DNA from: Symploca sp. SIO1C2 | GTDB lineage: Bacteria; Cyanobacteriota; Cyanobacteriia; Cyanobacteriales; Coleofasciculaceae | Reading direction: 5' to 3' | DNA: 64,000 nucleotides | Assembly (NCBI GenBank): GCA_010672925.1 | Contig: JAAHFP010000020.1 | Coordinates: forward strand, 50,186-114,185 | Part shown: piece by piece, positions 34,115 to 43,719 of the stretch | How the letters are laid out: each line of letters starts with the position of its first letter | Numbering within the stretch: position 1 is the stretch's first letter | Notes under the pieces: generated by a model | Seen by the model: only the letters and a program-made list of their open reading frames with translations | What the model was told of the DNA's origin: nothing | Databases searched by the model: none | Program-made: the position numbers and the translations under genes

Positions 34115-35842
34115 ATGACTGAATCCCTATTTTGTGTAGAAAACTTGCGGGTTGCCTATTCTAGTAGCCAGTTAGGGAAAAAGCTCAGCTGGGCGGTAAA
34201 TGATGTTTCTTTCACCTTGGATGCTGGGGAGCGCTTGGGGTTAGTAGGAGAATCTGGTTGTGGTAAGTCAACTCTGGGTAGAGCAGCAATGCGTTTGTTA
34301 CCCCCTGCTACACAAATTGAGGGACGGGTAACGTTTGCTGGAAAGTCGGTTTTTGATTTGAACTCCAGCCAATTACGCCAATTTCGTGGGGAAGCAATTG
34401 CCCTGGTATTTCAAGACCCGATGACTCGCCTCGATCCCCTGATGTCAATCGGGGAGCATTGTCTGGAAACCTTAAGAGCACACCAACCTCAGCTATCGCG
34501 ACGCCAGAGTAAGGTTCGGGCGATGGAAACCCTAGAAGCTGTCAAGATTCCGGAAAACCGTTGGGATCAATACCCCCACGAGTTTAGTGGTGGAATGCGA
34601 CAACGGGTAGCAATTGCTCTAGCCCTATTGCTCAACCCCAAACTTATTGTGGCAGATGAGCCCACCACTAGCTTAGATGTTACTGTCGCTGCACAGATTT
34701 TACAGGAACTTACTCGACTTTGCCGCGAACGAGATATGGCCTTGTTGCTCATTTCTCATGACTTAGCAATGGTAGGAGAATATTGCGGCAAGATAGCCGT
34801 AATGTATCAGGGCAAGATTGTGGAAACTGGAGCCGTAGAAACCATTCTGCGACAACCAAGCCATAAGTATACCCAATCTCTCTTGGAAGCAGCACTGCAT
34901 CTGCAAGCTATTGGTGGAGATGAGGGAGGTGAGGAAGCTGAGGAAGCTGAGGAAGAGGCGAAGAATTTAAATATACCAATTCCCGATTCCCAAACGACAA
35001 ACAACCAACAACCAACAACAAATAACAATCCCTTACTCAAAATAAGCAATGTCAAGCAGTATTTTACTCTGGAAGGGAATTTTATTGAACAACTGTTTAA
35101 GAAAGAAAGCACAGTTATCAAAGCTGTAGATGATGTAAGTTTTAGCCTCTATCCCGGTGAAGTACTGGGATTAGTCGGAGAGTCTGGTTGTGGCAAAAGT
35201 ACTCTTTCGAGGACTATCTTGCAATTAATGCGTCCTACTTCTGGAACTGTGGAATTTTTAGGAGAAGAGCTAACTAAACTAAATCGACAATCCCTAAGAA
35301 GCATTCGTCGTCAAATCCAAATGGTGTTTCAAGACCCTAATGCTTGCCTCAATCCCCTGATGAAGGTGGGGGAAAGTATTGCCGACCCTTTATTTATACA
35401 TCATCTGGCTGACACCACACAAGCCAAAAGCCAGGTAAAGGAAATGTTAGAGCGAGTGGGATTGACACCAACAAATGACTACTATAATCGTTACCCAGGG
35501 GAACTATCTGGAGGACAACAACAAAGAGTCGCGATCGCGCGGGCTTTGATTACTCGCCCTAATCTGTTAATTTGTGATGAACCAGTTAGTATGCTGGACG
35601 CTAGTGTCCAAACACAAGTACTGGAATTAATGCAGGAGTTAAAGGCAGAATTTAACCTGACTTACTTGTTTATCACCCATGATCTCTGGGTAGCCAGATT
35701 TTTTTGCGATCGCATTGCGGTAATGAACAGTGGACAAATTGTGGAAATCGGTTCAACGGGCGAATTGTTCACTAATCCCCAACACCCCTACACTCAGACA
35801 CTCTTAGAAGCTGCTCCTTTGTTAGCAAAACAGCAGGGATAG
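34115..35842 (+). CDS. fused peptide ABC transporter ATPase (DppD-DppF type)
   Basis: Two ATPase domains of the oligopeptide/dipeptide/nickel class lie in one 575-residue chain. Each has Walker A G-E-S-G-C-G-K-S-T, near residues 47 and 352. Each has an LSGG-type signature (E-F-S-G-G-M-R-Q-R near 157; E-L-S-G-G-Q-Q-Q-R near 468) and Walker B (L-I-V-A-D-E-P and L-L-I-C-D-E-P). This is the energy-coupling subunit pair for a peptide importer. The substrate-binding lipoprotein at 234-2048 is of the matching class. The inter-domain linker (about 268-307) is low complexity and encoded by intergenic-type repeats: GAGGAAGCT units, an ATTCCCG block and AACAACC heptamers. Confidence 0.93.
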   Translation: MTESLFCVENLRVAYSSSQLGKKLSWAVNDVSFTLDAGERLGLVGESGCGKSTLGRAAMRLLPPATQIEGRVTFAGKSVFDLNSSQLRQFRGEAIALVFQDPMTRLDPLMSIGEHCLETLRAHQPQLSRRQSKVRAMETLEAVKIPENRWDQYPHEFSGGMRQRVAIALALLLNPKLIVADEPTTSLDVTVAAQILQELTRLCRERDMALLLISHDLAMVGEYCGKIAVMYQGKIVETGAVETILRQPSHKYTQSLLEAALHLQAIGGDEGGEEAEEAEEEAKNLNIPIPDSQTTNNQQPTTNNNPLLKISNVKQYFTLEGNFIEQLFKKESTVIKAVDDVSFSLYPGEVLGLVGESGCGKSTLSRTILQLMRPTSGTVEFLGEELTKLNRQSLRSIRRQIQMVFQDPNACLNPLMKVGESIADPLFIHHLADTTQAKSQVKEMLERVGLTPTNDYYNRYPGELSGGQQQRVAIARALITRPNLLICDEPVSMLDASVQTQVLELMQELKAEFNLTYLFITHDLWVARFFCDRIAVMNSGQIVEIGSTGELFTNPQHPYTQTLLEAAPLLAKQQG

Positions 35843-35952
35843 TAGGTGTTAGGTAAGTATTTGTACTTAAATTATTCCCAAATGCTATGCTCCTAAATGT
35901 TCCTGATTGATGCTACTATTTATCAGGTTAATAATGGAGAACTCTTACTGCC

Positions 35953-36435
35953 ATGTCTTTGTTCAAGAAGATTGCTAACCAAATTAAGACCTGGTTTCCT
36001 GCTCCCACTGTTCATGCTCACTGCGATGGCCCTTGTGGAGTATATGATCCTGCTTCCGCCAGAATTGCAGCTGAAGCCGTTCTATCAATGACCAAGAAAA
36101 TCCTGGCTCTGGAACTTCCACCTGCTGGTGATGCTAAGGCAATGGCTGCCTACGAAAACACCGTCACTCGTTATATTCAAATCAAAGAAGAACAAGCACA
36201 ACTCACTAAAAAAGAATTGCTGGTTCTGTGGACAGATTACTTCAAGCCTGTGCATCTAGAGAAATACCCAGATTTGCATACCAAGTTTTGGAATGTGGGT
36301 AAGCTATGTTCTGCCTGTAAGGTTGAAGTTAGCCTACAACATGCAACAGAGTTGATGGATGCCATCAAAGAGATTCAGGAAATATTCTGGGCTACAAAAG
36401 GTCGCACAGATGTTCCCTGGTACACAGCCAGCTGA
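35953..36435 (+). CDS. sodN: nickel superoxide dismutase
   Basis: This is a Ni-dependent superoxide dismutase precursor of 160 residues. After a 22-residue propeptide the mature N-terminus H-C-D-G-P-C-G-V-Y begins at residue 23. This is the nickel hook, with His1, Cys2 and Cys6 of the mature protein as ligands. The remaining 130 residues form the four-helix bundle that assembles as a hexamer. Cleavage by SodX is needed to expose His1, and the sodX gene overlaps downstream. Ni-SOD is common in marine cyanobacteria. Confidence 0.96.
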   Translation: MSLFKKIANQIKTWFPAPTVHAHCDGPCGVYDPASARIAAEAVLSMTKKILALELPPAGDAKAMAAYENTVTRYIQIKEEQAQLTKKELLVLWTDYFKPVHLEKYPDLHTKFWNVGKLCSACKVEVSLQHATELMDAIKEIQEIFWATKGRTDVPWYTAS

Positions 36436-36811
36436 ACTTGACGGTCTTTCAAGTTTGACTGTATCCCAAATCCGAAACAGTAATTTTTGGGATATATTGC
36501 TTTGGCTATTGAGGCAGCGGCAGCGCTTTCGAGTCGTCGGACTTTCAATGTTGCCTCTACTACTGCCAGGAGATGAAGTCTTGGTGGATAGAAGGGCTTA
36601 TCGGCGATTGCTCCCTGCCTCAGATGATGTGGTCGTCATTATACCTCCGGATAGACAAGATATTCGGCTAATCAAGCGGGTGATTGCAGTTAAGCAAAAT
36701 GGAGCTTGTTTTGTCCAGGGGGACAATCCTTCCCAGAGTACCGATAGCCGAAGTTTTGGATGGGTAGAGCCACATCTAATTATGGGTCGTGTAACTAGTC
36801 GCTTTTTTTAG
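36410..36811 (+). CDS. sodX: Ni-SOD maturation protease (S26 family)
   Basis: A signal-peptidase-like protease. V-V-G-L-S-M-L-P-L-L-L-P-G-D carries the nucleophile serine, and R-L-I-K-R-V-I-A-V carries the general-base lysine. A late G-D-N-P-S-Q-S-T-D-S block completes the S26 core. It removes the SodN propeptide. The frame is open from an ATG at 36359, which would overlap sodN by 77 bases. I prefer the ATG at 36410 (26-base overlap), which has AAAAGG suitably upstream. The overlap implies coupled translation. There is no membrane anchor, as usual for SodX. Confidence 0.9.
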   Translation: MFPGTQPAELDGLSSLTVSQIRNSNFWDILLWLLRQRQRFRVVGLSMLPLLLPGDEVLVDRRAYRRLLPASDDVVVIIPPDRQDIRLIKRVIAVKQNGACFVQGDNPSQSTDSRSFGWVEPHLIMGRVTSRFF

Positions 36812-36821
36812 AGAGATTTTA

Positions 36822-36957
36822 GATTTTAGATTTTAGATTTTAGATTTTAGATTGAATAATTGGTTGGGACATTCCTAAACTCTCTACTCCCCAGTTATTC
36901 CTTACTGTTGCCTGTTGCCTGTTGCCTGTTGCCCGTTGCCTAGCGCGTAGCGCTATA
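36822..36957. repeat. TTTTAGA heptamers followed by TAGCGCTA mosaic repeat
   Basis: A TTTTAGA heptamer array (about 36825-36855) is followed by a full-length relative of 2612-2702. The last bases, CTATAC, supply the reversed stop codon of the leftward DUF1838 gene. Confidence 0.7.
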
Positions 36958-37753
36958 CCGTCAATGGGAATTGATGACCAGCTTGATAAGCGGCAAAGTG
37001 CTGTTTGAAGTATTTCCAAGATGTCATATTTTCTCTGTCTAATGGGGATTTTGGTGCATCCTTGTACAAAGGAACACGCTGATTGATTTCATCTTGTAGT
37101 AGCGGAGGTAAGTCATTCAAACGGCTAACCTTGAAACCACTAGTACTATAAATAAGTTGACCAGCCTTATTTCCCATCTTCATCCAGGGTACCCAGGGTC
37201 CAATTCTATCCCAACTCAAAATCATTTCAGAAATAGAAGTTTGCTCAGGGTCTAGCAAATCTTTGGTAGGCACTGTCAGTTTAAATAACTCAGCGGCTTG
37301 ATAAGTAGGGTTAGGGCTGTACTCGATAAATCTTTCATCTTCTGCTAGAGGATTAGGATAACTGGAAAATAAATCAAACGCAAAGGTAGTAACCTCACCT
37401 TCCATTTTTGCTGGTATAGTCCCTTCAAAGCGACCCTGCACTGGATTATTGGCAACATGAACTACGGGAAGGATTTCCCCAGTCCAAGGGTTTTCCCATT
37501 TGTGAAGAATCTCACCGGTGATTGGGTCTAAATAGTAAGTTAATTCTCTAGATGTAAAATCCCAGCTATTATCTTCGTTAGCAATACATCTGCTAACACT
37601 CATCCCCACAATCTTGAACAGACGCTTTTTTGGTTCATTTGGTATAAAAGCATAGATTGAACCACTCCAGGTGATAAAGGTTGGTGTAGCATCTAATGAA
37701 CTACGTACCTTTACCCAATACTTGGCATCAAATTCCTCAATTGAAGTAACCAT
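36953..37753 (-). CDS. DUF1838 family protein
   Basis: This 266-residue protein matches the DUF1838 family. Distinctive blocks are L-T-Y-Y-L-D-P-I-T-G-E-I-L-H-K-W-E-N-P-W-T-G near residue 72, a central F-D-L-F-S-S-Y-P-N-P-L stretch, and S-W-D-R-I-G-P-W-V-P-W-M-K-M-G near residue 182. There is no signal peptide in the chosen frame. Function is unknown. The C-terminus (P-L-T-V) ends in a stop codon contributed by a dispersed repeat, so the original tail may have been slightly longer. It is convergent with sodX. Confidence 0.8.
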   Translation of the reverse strand: MVTSIEEFDAKYWVKVRSSLDATPTFITWSGSIYAFIPNEPKKRLFKIVGMSVSRCIANEDNSWDFTSRELTYYLDPITGEILHKWENPWTGEILPVVHVANNPVQGRFEGTIPAKMEGEVTTFAFDLFSSYPNPLAEDERFIEYSPNPTYQAAELFKLTVPTKDLLDPEQTSISEMILSWDRIGPWVPWMKMGNKAGQLIYSTSGFKVSRLNDLPPLLQDEINQRVPLYKDAPKSPLDRENMTSWKYFKQHFAAYQAGHQFPLTV

Positions 37754-38216
37754 AGATATATACTCCTGGAAACACTTACATTAACTACAACGTGATGACA
37801 CCACTTTCTGGAACATGAATGATCAAATTTAGTATCTAATGCTCACTTTGTAATACCTATATTATGGCAATAATATTCCTAATAGGTGTATTTTTAGCAC
37901 AAATACTAGTTATATAAATGATAGATGTTTTATTAAGTTATAATTGCCAATAGCAATGTGTATGACGCGACAAAAGCTTTTTATTAATTTTAATTATACC
38001 TTTGATTAAAAAGTATTTTGAAACATCTTTGATTAGCCCAAGGCTAACATTGGGAAAATTTACTGTCAACTAATGATAAAAAGCTATATTTCTCCCTCAA
38101 CCTCCCACACATTTTTAACCGAGCAGTCTTGTCTGATGGGAGCTGCCACAGCTGTAGGGAGCTTTTAATCATCACTGAGTCTCCCCAATTACCAACGATG
38201 GCTTAAGATCATACAG
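37754..38216. other. divergent promoter region between DUF1838 gene and rpsP
   Basis: AT-rich sequence without repeats or ORFs. A small G+C-rich hairpin candidate (AGCTG CCA CAGCT, about 38140-38152) with nearby GGGAGCTTTT lies in the rpsP leader. It could be a leader structure or a weak terminator. Confidence 0.4.
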
Positions 38217-38243
38217 GTGAATTACTTGAATTATTTGTTGGAC

Positions 38244-38492
38244 ATGATCAAACTGAGATTAAAGCGATACGGCAAAAAGCGTGAAGTTAGCTACCGGATT
38301 GTAGCGATCAACAGTAGTGCTCGCCGTGACGGTCGTCCCCTAGAAGAACTGGGCTTCTACAATCCTAGAAGTAACGAAACTAGGCTGGATGTCCCAGCAA
38401 TTGTCAAATGGCTCAAAAGTGGCGCTCAGCCTACTGACACAGTACGCAGTATCCTGCATAAAGCCAATGTTTTTGAACAAATCAATGCCTAA
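38244..38492 (+). CDS. rpsP: 30S ribosomal protein S16
   Basis: S16 is an assembly protein of the small subunit. From the ATG at 38244 the 82-residue chain begins [10 protein letters not shown], the universal bS16 start. The blocks [22 protein letters not shown] and [12 protein letters not shown] follow. An open frame upstream to 38217 is not used. The next gene, a KH protein, overlaps its end by eight bases, giving the conserved cyanobacterial rpsP-KH-phoH order. Confidence 0.97.
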   Translation: MIKLRLKRYGKKREVSYRIVAINSSARRDGRPLEELGFYNPRSNETRLDVPAIVKWLKSGAQPTDTVRSILHKANVFEQINA

Positions 38493-38889
38493 CACCCAAT
38501 CTACCTCTACTGAGGAGGTTAGCCCTAATTATGTCGGTCTCGTCAGATTTTTGGTAGAACCATTTCTGGAGTCATCAACATCCTTAAGCATAGATTGTGA
38601 GAAGTCCAGCAAGGCGAGGGTTTGGATTAGACTAGCTTTTGAAGGAGAGGACAAAGGACGAGTATTTGGTCGAGGTGGTCGCAATATTCAGGCGATTCGC
38701 ACGGTAATCAAAGCAGTGGCTCAAGCAGCTGGTCAATCTGTCCATCTGGATATCTACGATGATTCTGACGGTGCACACCCCAAAGAAAATAGTAAAGAGA
38801 AAAACTTTGGTGGTAGAGTTGATGTCAAAAGAAGAGTTCGTCCCCGACCATCGCTCCCCAAGCCAGCTCCTAAACTACGCTCTCAGTAG
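38485..38889 (+). CDS. khpA: KH-domain RNA-binding protein (KhpA/YlqC type)
   Basis: From the ATG at 38485 (overlapping the end of rpsP) the protein has about 134 residues. It contains a single KH core: [26 protein letters not shown]. The G-R-G-G turn contacts [13 protein letters not shown] helices follow. The tail is basic (K-R-R-V-R-P-R-P) and unusual in length for KhpA. The open frame extends upstream inside rpsP but without a sensible start. It is expected to be a small RNA chaperone co-expressed with S16. Confidence 0.88.
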   Translation: MPNTQSTSTEEVSPNYVGLVRFLVEPFLESSTSLSIDCEKSSKARVWIRLAFEGEDKGRVFGRGGRNIQAIRTVIKAVAQAAGQSVHLDIYDDSDGAHPKENSKEKNFGGRVDVKRRVRPRPSLPKPAPKLRSQ

Positions 38890-38974
38890 AGCTTTGCTAC
38901 ATGTCAGTGGTTAGTAGGTTGTCCAATTACGGTCACTCATCGTCCCTAACCACTGACGATTGACTAGAAACATA

Positions 38975-39931
38975 ATGAATGAAGCATCTAAGACAATTCA
39001 GCTGCCTAGTAACGAAAGCGCGATCGCCTTAGCTGGTAGTCGGGAAGAAAATATCAAAACCTTATCGCGGCAAACTGGCGCAACTTTGGTGATACGAGGT
39101 CAAGAACTACTAATTTCTGGAACTCCAAAACAACTTGAACGAGTCCAGGCACTAGTATCCGCACTAAAACCCTTTTGGGTCGAAGGTAAGATGGTTACGA
39201 GAGTAGATATCCTCACTGCCTGCCATGCCTTAGACAGTCACAGACCAGATGAGTTAAAAGACTTACAAAAAAATGTTTTAGCTTGTACTAGGCGGGGGGA
39301 AGAGATTCGTGCCAAAACCTTCCGACAGCAACAATACATCAAAGCAATTCTTTCCCACGATCTTACCTTTTGCACGGGGCCAGCAGGTACTGGTAAAACT
39401 TTTCTAGCAGTAGTCCTAGCAGCACAGGCGCTTTTAGCCAATGAATATGAACGATTGATTCTCACTAGACCCGCAGTAGAAGCGGGGGAAAAACTAGGCT
39501 TCCTCCCTGGAGACTTGCAGCAGAAGGTCAATCCTTTTCTGCGACCTCTTTACGACGCTTTGTATGAGCTGATTGACCCCGAAAAAATTGCTAGTTTGAT
39601 GGAACGAGGCATTATTGAAGTTGCGCCTCTAGCATATATGCGAGGAAGAACCCTCAGAAATGCCTTTGTGATTGTTGATGAGGCTCAAAATACCACTCCA
39701 GCTCAAATGAAAATGGTGCTAACGCGCCTTGGCTTCCACTCTCGTATGGTAGTTACAGGGGACATTACTCAAACAGATTTACCTGAGCACCAACGCTCTG
39801 GTTTAGAAGTTACTCTGAAAATCCTGCAATCTGTGGAAGGGATTGCCTTGTGTCATCTTACTCAGAATGATGTCATCCGCAATCCTCTGGTTCAGAGAAT
39901 TATTGCTGCTTATGAAAAATCTGGGAAATAG
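38975..39931 (+). CDS. phoH: PhoH-like ATPase
   Basis: This 319-residue PhoH family P-loop ATPase starts at the ATG 38975. Walker A C-T-G-P-A-G-T-G-K-T is near residue 137 and Walker B F-V-I-V-D-E-A-Q-N near residue 231. Between them lies the PhoH block L-T-R-P-A-V-E-A-G-E-K-L-G-F-L-P-G. The first 80 residues form a KH-like N-terminal region (G-S-R-E-E-N-I-K-T-L-S). PhoH proteins are linked to RNA handling and phosphate stress. Its place behind rpsP and khpA supports an RNA role. Confidence 0.93.
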   Translation: MNEASKTIQLPSNESAIALAGSREENIKTLSRQTGATLVIRGQELLISGTPKQLERVQALVSALKPFWVEGKMVTRVDILTACHALDSHRPDELKDLQKNVLACTRRGEEIRAKTFRQQQYIKAILSHDLTFCTGPAGTGKTFLAVVLAAQALLANEYERLILTRPAVEAGEKLGFLPGDLQQKVNPFLRPLYDALYELIDPEKIASLMERGIIEVAPLAYMRGRTLRNAFVIVDEAQNTTPAQMKMVLTRLGFHSRMVVTGDITQTDLPEHQRSGLEVTLKILQSVEGIALCHLTQNDVIRNPLVQRIIAAYEKSGK

Positions 39932-40016
39932 ATGTCGTGGACTGACACATCTAAAAACGTGGGTTAGGTCTTGTTGCCTCGACCCAACCTACGCTTGTTC
40001 GACCACTTTAGCTGGG

Positions 40017-40604
40017 TCACGACACTACCTTCTGAGAAAAATGCTTTTCCATCAGCGTCGGCACTTGTTTAGGGTCAACATGTAGGTAACGGGATTTATC
40101 TGGCATAAAGACTACACAAGGACCTTTCTTGCACTGCTTCATGCAACCAGTACCTTTGATAGTGACCTGGTTTTCCCAACCGCGATCTCGCAGATATTCT
40201 GTTACTGATTGGCTAACTTTGCGACCCCCCCGCTTGCGGCAGGAAGATTTTTGGCAAACCATAACACAAGCTTTAGTTTTAGGTTTAGGCGCAGCAGTTT
40301 TTGGTGAAGATACCTTCTTTGGCTGAACAGGAGCCATTGATTGAAGCTGATGAGCCTTCAGCTTAAGTTTACCGGTTTTCCTTTTGTACTTCTGTTTACC
40401 AGAAATTTGTACCCAGTCTCCAGGTTCTAAAACCTCGACTACGGAGCCACGCAGCTTTTTTAAGAGTTTGATATTGCGTTCTCCGTCTGATGTTGCCACT
40501 AGTATGCGCTTCGGTTGTTTCCCAAAGTCACCGACAAAGCCAACAAACCGTCCTTCTAGACTGAACTTTGACTTTATTGTGTTTTTTTGCTTAACCACGC
40601 CCAA
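40017..40604 (-). CDS. thioredoxin-like [2Fe-2S] ferredoxin domain protein
   Basis: The N-terminal half (about residues 10-70) is a small beta domain rich in lysine (L-E-P-G-D-W-V-Q-I-S-G). The C-terminal 85 residues are a thioredoxin-fold 2Fe-2S domain. Ligand cysteines lie in V-C-Q-K-S-S-C-R-K-R-G-G and in T-G-C-M-K-Q-C-K-K-G-P. This is the layout of cyanobacterial (2Fe-2S) ferredoxin domain proteins related to the NuoE C-terminus. The start is uncertain: TTG at 40604 or GTG two codons later. A likely electron carrier whose partner is not indicated. Confidence 0.85.
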   Translation of the reverse strand: MGVVKQKNTIKSKFSLEGRFVGFVGDFGKQPKRILVATSDGERNIKLLKKLRGSVVEVLEPGDWVQISGKQKYKRKTGKLKLKAHQLQSMAPVQPKKVSSPKTAAPKPKTKACVMVCQKSSCRKRGGRKVSQSVTEYLRDRGWENQVTIKGTGCMKQCKKGPCVVFMPDKSRYLHVDPKQVPTLMEKHFSQKVVS

Positions 40605-40662
40605 ATTGTCAATCTACATGTTTTAAGGATAACCTTAATTGAGAAATAATCTCATTCCTGCA

Positions 40663-41811
40663 ATGACCACTTCCCAGCCTCAGTCTGGATATACCTTACC
40701 CGTATTTGCCTGTGCCGCTGCAGTTGCTGCCCTTCATTGGTTACGTCGACCCCAAGCAGTGGCAACAGTATCAGTAGATTTAATTCAACCTCCAGAAACA
40801 GCAACAATTACTATTGAACAGGTAGCGGGTATTCGGGAAGGTATGGCGCTAGGGGTGACTCGCTCCCAACCTGGTGATAATCTTGACCTTACTCGCCACA
40901 CTCCTATTTGGTCATTAGTAGAATGGGCACAGCCCAACCAAATTGAGCAGGTAAAGTTAATCGGTGGTGAAGGTATTGGACGACAGTTGTCTGCTGATGG
41001 CAAAGCAGCAATTTATGCTTATGCTGAACAATTGTTGCACAATAATCTGAAGCGCCTGCTAGCACCAACAGAAAAAATTCAGGTGAGGATAATTCTGCCA
41101 GAAGGACGCCTACTAGCACAACGTACTTCCAATGAGGCTTTCGGTGTAGTAGAAGGACTGTCTTTGCTGGGAACTACCGGTATTGCCCAACCCTTGAGCG
41201 CTCCTGGACAATTGGCATCTTATCGAGAAGAACTACAACTAAAGGCTAGCAAATTAGCTCAAGCTAGAGAATCCTCTCACATTTCTACCTTAGTATTCTG
41301 TGTGGGGGAAAACGGTTTAGATATAGCACAGAGAATGGGTATTAACCCAGAACAGTTGGTGAAAACAGCCAATTGGCTAGGCCCTCTGCTAGTAACAGCG
41401 GGATTGCAGCAAGTACCGGCAATTTTACTGTTTGGCTATCACGGTAAACTCATTAAACTGGCAGGGGGGATTTTTCATACTCACCACCATCTCGCTGATG
41501 GTAGATTAGAAATTCTGACGGCTCACTGTGCTCAGCAGGGTTTACCAACGGCGGCACTAAGGGAAGTTTTTGCTAGCTCAACAGCAGAAGCAGCGCTGCA
41601 ATATCTCCAAAAATTAGACAAGAGTGATGGCAGTAACTGGGTAGAACAAGTTTACGGTGCGATCGCTTCTACTATTGACCGACGTTGCCAAGATTATATT
41701 CGCAAGCATAGTGAGCAGGAAGTGGATGTTGGCTGTGTACTGTTTAATCGCGATCGCCAAATTATAGTTACCAGCAAAATCGGTGAGACGTTGCTTTCCC
41801 AATTATGCTAA
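40663..41811 (+). CDS. cbiD: cobalt-precorrin-5B C1-methyltransferase
   Basis: CbiD methylates C1 of cobalt-precorrin-5B with S-adenosylmethionine in anaerobic-route cobalamin synthesis. From the ATG at 40663 it has 382 residues with the usual start S-G-Y-T-L-P-V-F-A-C-A-A-A-V-A-A. Further blocks are I-G-G-E-G-I-G-R near residue 98, a central G-T-T-G-I-A-Q-P-L-S near residue 172, and L-F-G-Y-H-G-K-L-I-K-L-A-G-G-I-F-H-T-H near residue 258. It is followed by guaA about 130 bases on, a pairing I recall from many cyanobacteria. Confidence 0.92.
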   Translation: MTTSQPQSGYTLPVFACAAAVAALHWLRRPQAVATVSVDLIQPPETATITIEQVAGIREGMALGVTRSQPGDNLDLTRHTPIWSLVEWAQPNQIEQVKLIGGEGIGRQLSADGKAAIYAYAEQLLHNNLKRLLAPTEKIQVRIILPEGRLLAQRTSNEAFGVVEGLSLLGTTGIAQPLSAPGQLASYREELQLKASKLAQARESSHISTLVFCVGENGLDIAQRMGINPEQLVKTANWLGPLLVTAGLQQVPAILLFGYHGKLIKLAGGIFHTHHHLADGRLEILTAHCAQQGLPTAALREVFASSTAEAALQYLQKLDKSDGSNWVEQVYGAIASTIDRRCQDYIRKHSEQEVDVGCVLFNRDRQIIVTSKIGETLLSQLC

Positions 41812-41946
41812 CTTTGAATGAATATCTACAAGTCTAATTTGTAAGAAACCAAAGAGTCTCAACCTCAATCTATTCTCTTCAATATATTCTCACTGCTCAG
41901 GTACTTGCCTTGAGCAGTGAACTTTTTCCCAACTCACCTAATTGCC

Positions 41947-43590
41947 ATGACGGATACATCAGTTACTCTACCAACAGAACCCGCATCTCAAAATCTAGAG
42001 ACTTTATCGACAACTTCCGTACCAGAGCAACTTGTGCGCCAGATGATTGTCATTTTGGACTTTGGCTCTCAATATTCTGAGCTGATTGCCCGTCGTATCC
42101 GTGAGACTCAAGTTTATTCGGAAGTGCTTTCCTATCGCACCACTGCTCAACAATTGCAACAGCTTAATCCCCAGGGAATTATTCTCTCCGGTGGTCCAAA
42201 CTCTGTCTATGATGAGGGTGCGCCTCTCTGTGATCCAGAAATTTGGCATCTCGGCATACCGATCTTGGGAGTGTGTTATGGTATGCAGTTGATGGTACAG
42301 CAACTTGGTGGAGAGGTGACGCGAGCGAAACGAGCTGAATATGGTAAAGCAGCTCTATATATTGATGATCCCACTGATTTACTGACCAATGTTGAAGAAG
42401 GATCAACCATGTGGATGAGTCATGGAGACTCTTGTCAGAATTTGCCACCGGAGTTTGAAACCCTAGCCCATACCGAGAATACCCCCTGTGCTGCGATCGC
42501 GCACCATGAAAAGAAGCTGTATGGTGTACAATTCCATCCTGAAGTAGTCCATTCTGTTGACGGTCTTGCCCTAATCCGCAACTTTGTTTACCATGTCTGT
42601 GATTGTGAGCCCACCTGGACAACTGCTGCTTTTGTTGAAGAAACAATTCGGGAAATTCGCGCCAAGGTGGGAGAAAAACGAGTACTGCTAGCTCTTTCTG
42701 GTGGGGTTGATTCTTCTACCCTAGCCTTCTTACTCCATGAGGCAATTGGTGATCAACTAACTTGCATGTTTATTGACCAAGGTTTCATGCGGAAAGGAGA
42801 ACCAGAGCGCTTGATGAAACTCTTTGGAGAAGAATTTCACATTCCAGTGGAATATGTCAATGCTCGGGAACGCTTTCTGACTCGGCTTGAGGGTATTCTT
42901 GATCCAGAAGAAAAGCGTCGCCGCATCGGTCACGAATTTATTCGCGTCTTTGAAGAAGAGTCAAAACGCCTTGGACCTTTTGATTATCTTGCCCAAGGTA
43001 CCCTCTATCCTGATGTTATTGAGTCGGCTGACACCAATGTTGATCCCAAAACCGGGGAGCGAGTGGCAGTAAAAATCAAGAGTCATCACAATGTTGGCGG
43101 CTTACCGAAAGACCTCTGCTTCAAACTTGTTGAACCATTACGCAAACTCTTCAAAGATGAAGTACGTAAAGTGGGTCGTTCTATTGGTTTACCTGAGGAA
43201 ATTGTACGACGACACCCCTTTCCCGGACCAGGGTTAGCGATTCGGATCATTGGAGAAGTAACAGCTGAGCGACTCAATATTTTGCGGGATGCAGATTTAG
43301 TAGTCCGCCAGGAAATTAATCGGCAGGGAATATATCATGACCTTTGGCAAGCTTTTGCAGTGTTGCTGCCGGTAAGGAGTGTTGGTGTTATGGGGGATCA
43401 ACGAACTTACGCTCACCCAATTGTTTTACGCTTTGTTTCCAGTGAAGATGGTATGACCGCAGATTGGTCTCGTGTTCCTTATGATTTATTGGAAACAATT
43501 TCTAACCGGATTGTCAACGAAGTTAAGGGAGTAAATCGGGTGGTTTATGACATTACTTCTAAACCCCCCGGTACAATTGAGTGGGAGTAA
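41947..43590 (+). CDS. guaA: GMP synthase (glutamine-hydrolysing)
   Basis: GuaA makes GMP from XMP, ATP and glutamine. The 547-residue chain (ATG 41947; an upstream GTG at 41917 is unlikely) has a class I glutamine amidotransferase half. Its nucleophile is in G-V-C-Y-G-M-Q and its His/Glu are in V-Q-F-H-P-E-V. The ATP-pyrophosphatase P-loop [10 protein letters not shown] follows near residue 247. The dimerisation/XMP domain ends in the invariant P-P-G-T-I-E-W-E. Complete and full length. Confidence 0.97.
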   Translation: MTDTSVTLPTEPASQNLETLSTTSVPEQLVRQMIVILDFGSQYSELIARRIRETQVYSEVLSYRTTAQQLQQLNPQGIILSGGPNSVYDEGAPLCDPEIWHLGIPILGVCYGMQLMVQQLGGEVTRAKRAEYGKAALYIDDPTDLLTNVEEGSTMWMSHGDSCQNLPPEFETLAHTENTPCAAIAHHEKKLYGVQFHPEVVHSVDGLALIRNFVYHVCDCEPTWTTAAFVEETIREIRAKVGEKRVLLALSGGVDSSTLAFLLHEAIGDQLTCMFIDQGFMRKGEPERLMKLFGEEFHIPVEYVNARERFLTRLEGILDPEEKRRRIGHEFIRVFEEESKRLGPFDYLAQGTLYPDVIESADTNVDPKTGERVAVKIKSHHNVGGLPKDLCFKLVEPLRKLFKDEVRKVGRSIGLPEEIVRRHPFPGPGLAIRIIGEVTAERLNILRDADLVVRQEINRQGIYHDLWQAFAVLLPVRSVGVMGDQRTYAHPIVLRFVSSEDGMTADWSRVPYDLLETISNRIVNEVKGVNRVVYDITSKPPGTIEWE

Positions 43591-43719
43591 TAAGGGTTTG
43601 CTTTAGAAGGCAGGAGGCAGGAGGCAGGAGGCAGGAGGAACAAGAGTTTTCTCCAACACCTACCACCTACCACCTACCACTTATCCGAACCAATTATTAC
43701 TTATTCTCCCAAGCCCTAC
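43591..43719. repeat. heptamer arrays after guaA
   Basis: GGAGGCA (43603-43637) and CCTACCA (about 43660-43680) tandem arrays fill most of the gap between the converging guaA and small secreted protein genes. Confidence 0.7.

Noticed and set aside
38101-38216. Possible signal recognition particle RNA or other small RNA before rpsP
   Set aside because: A small hairpin is present but the conserved SRP RNA apical loop sequence was not found.
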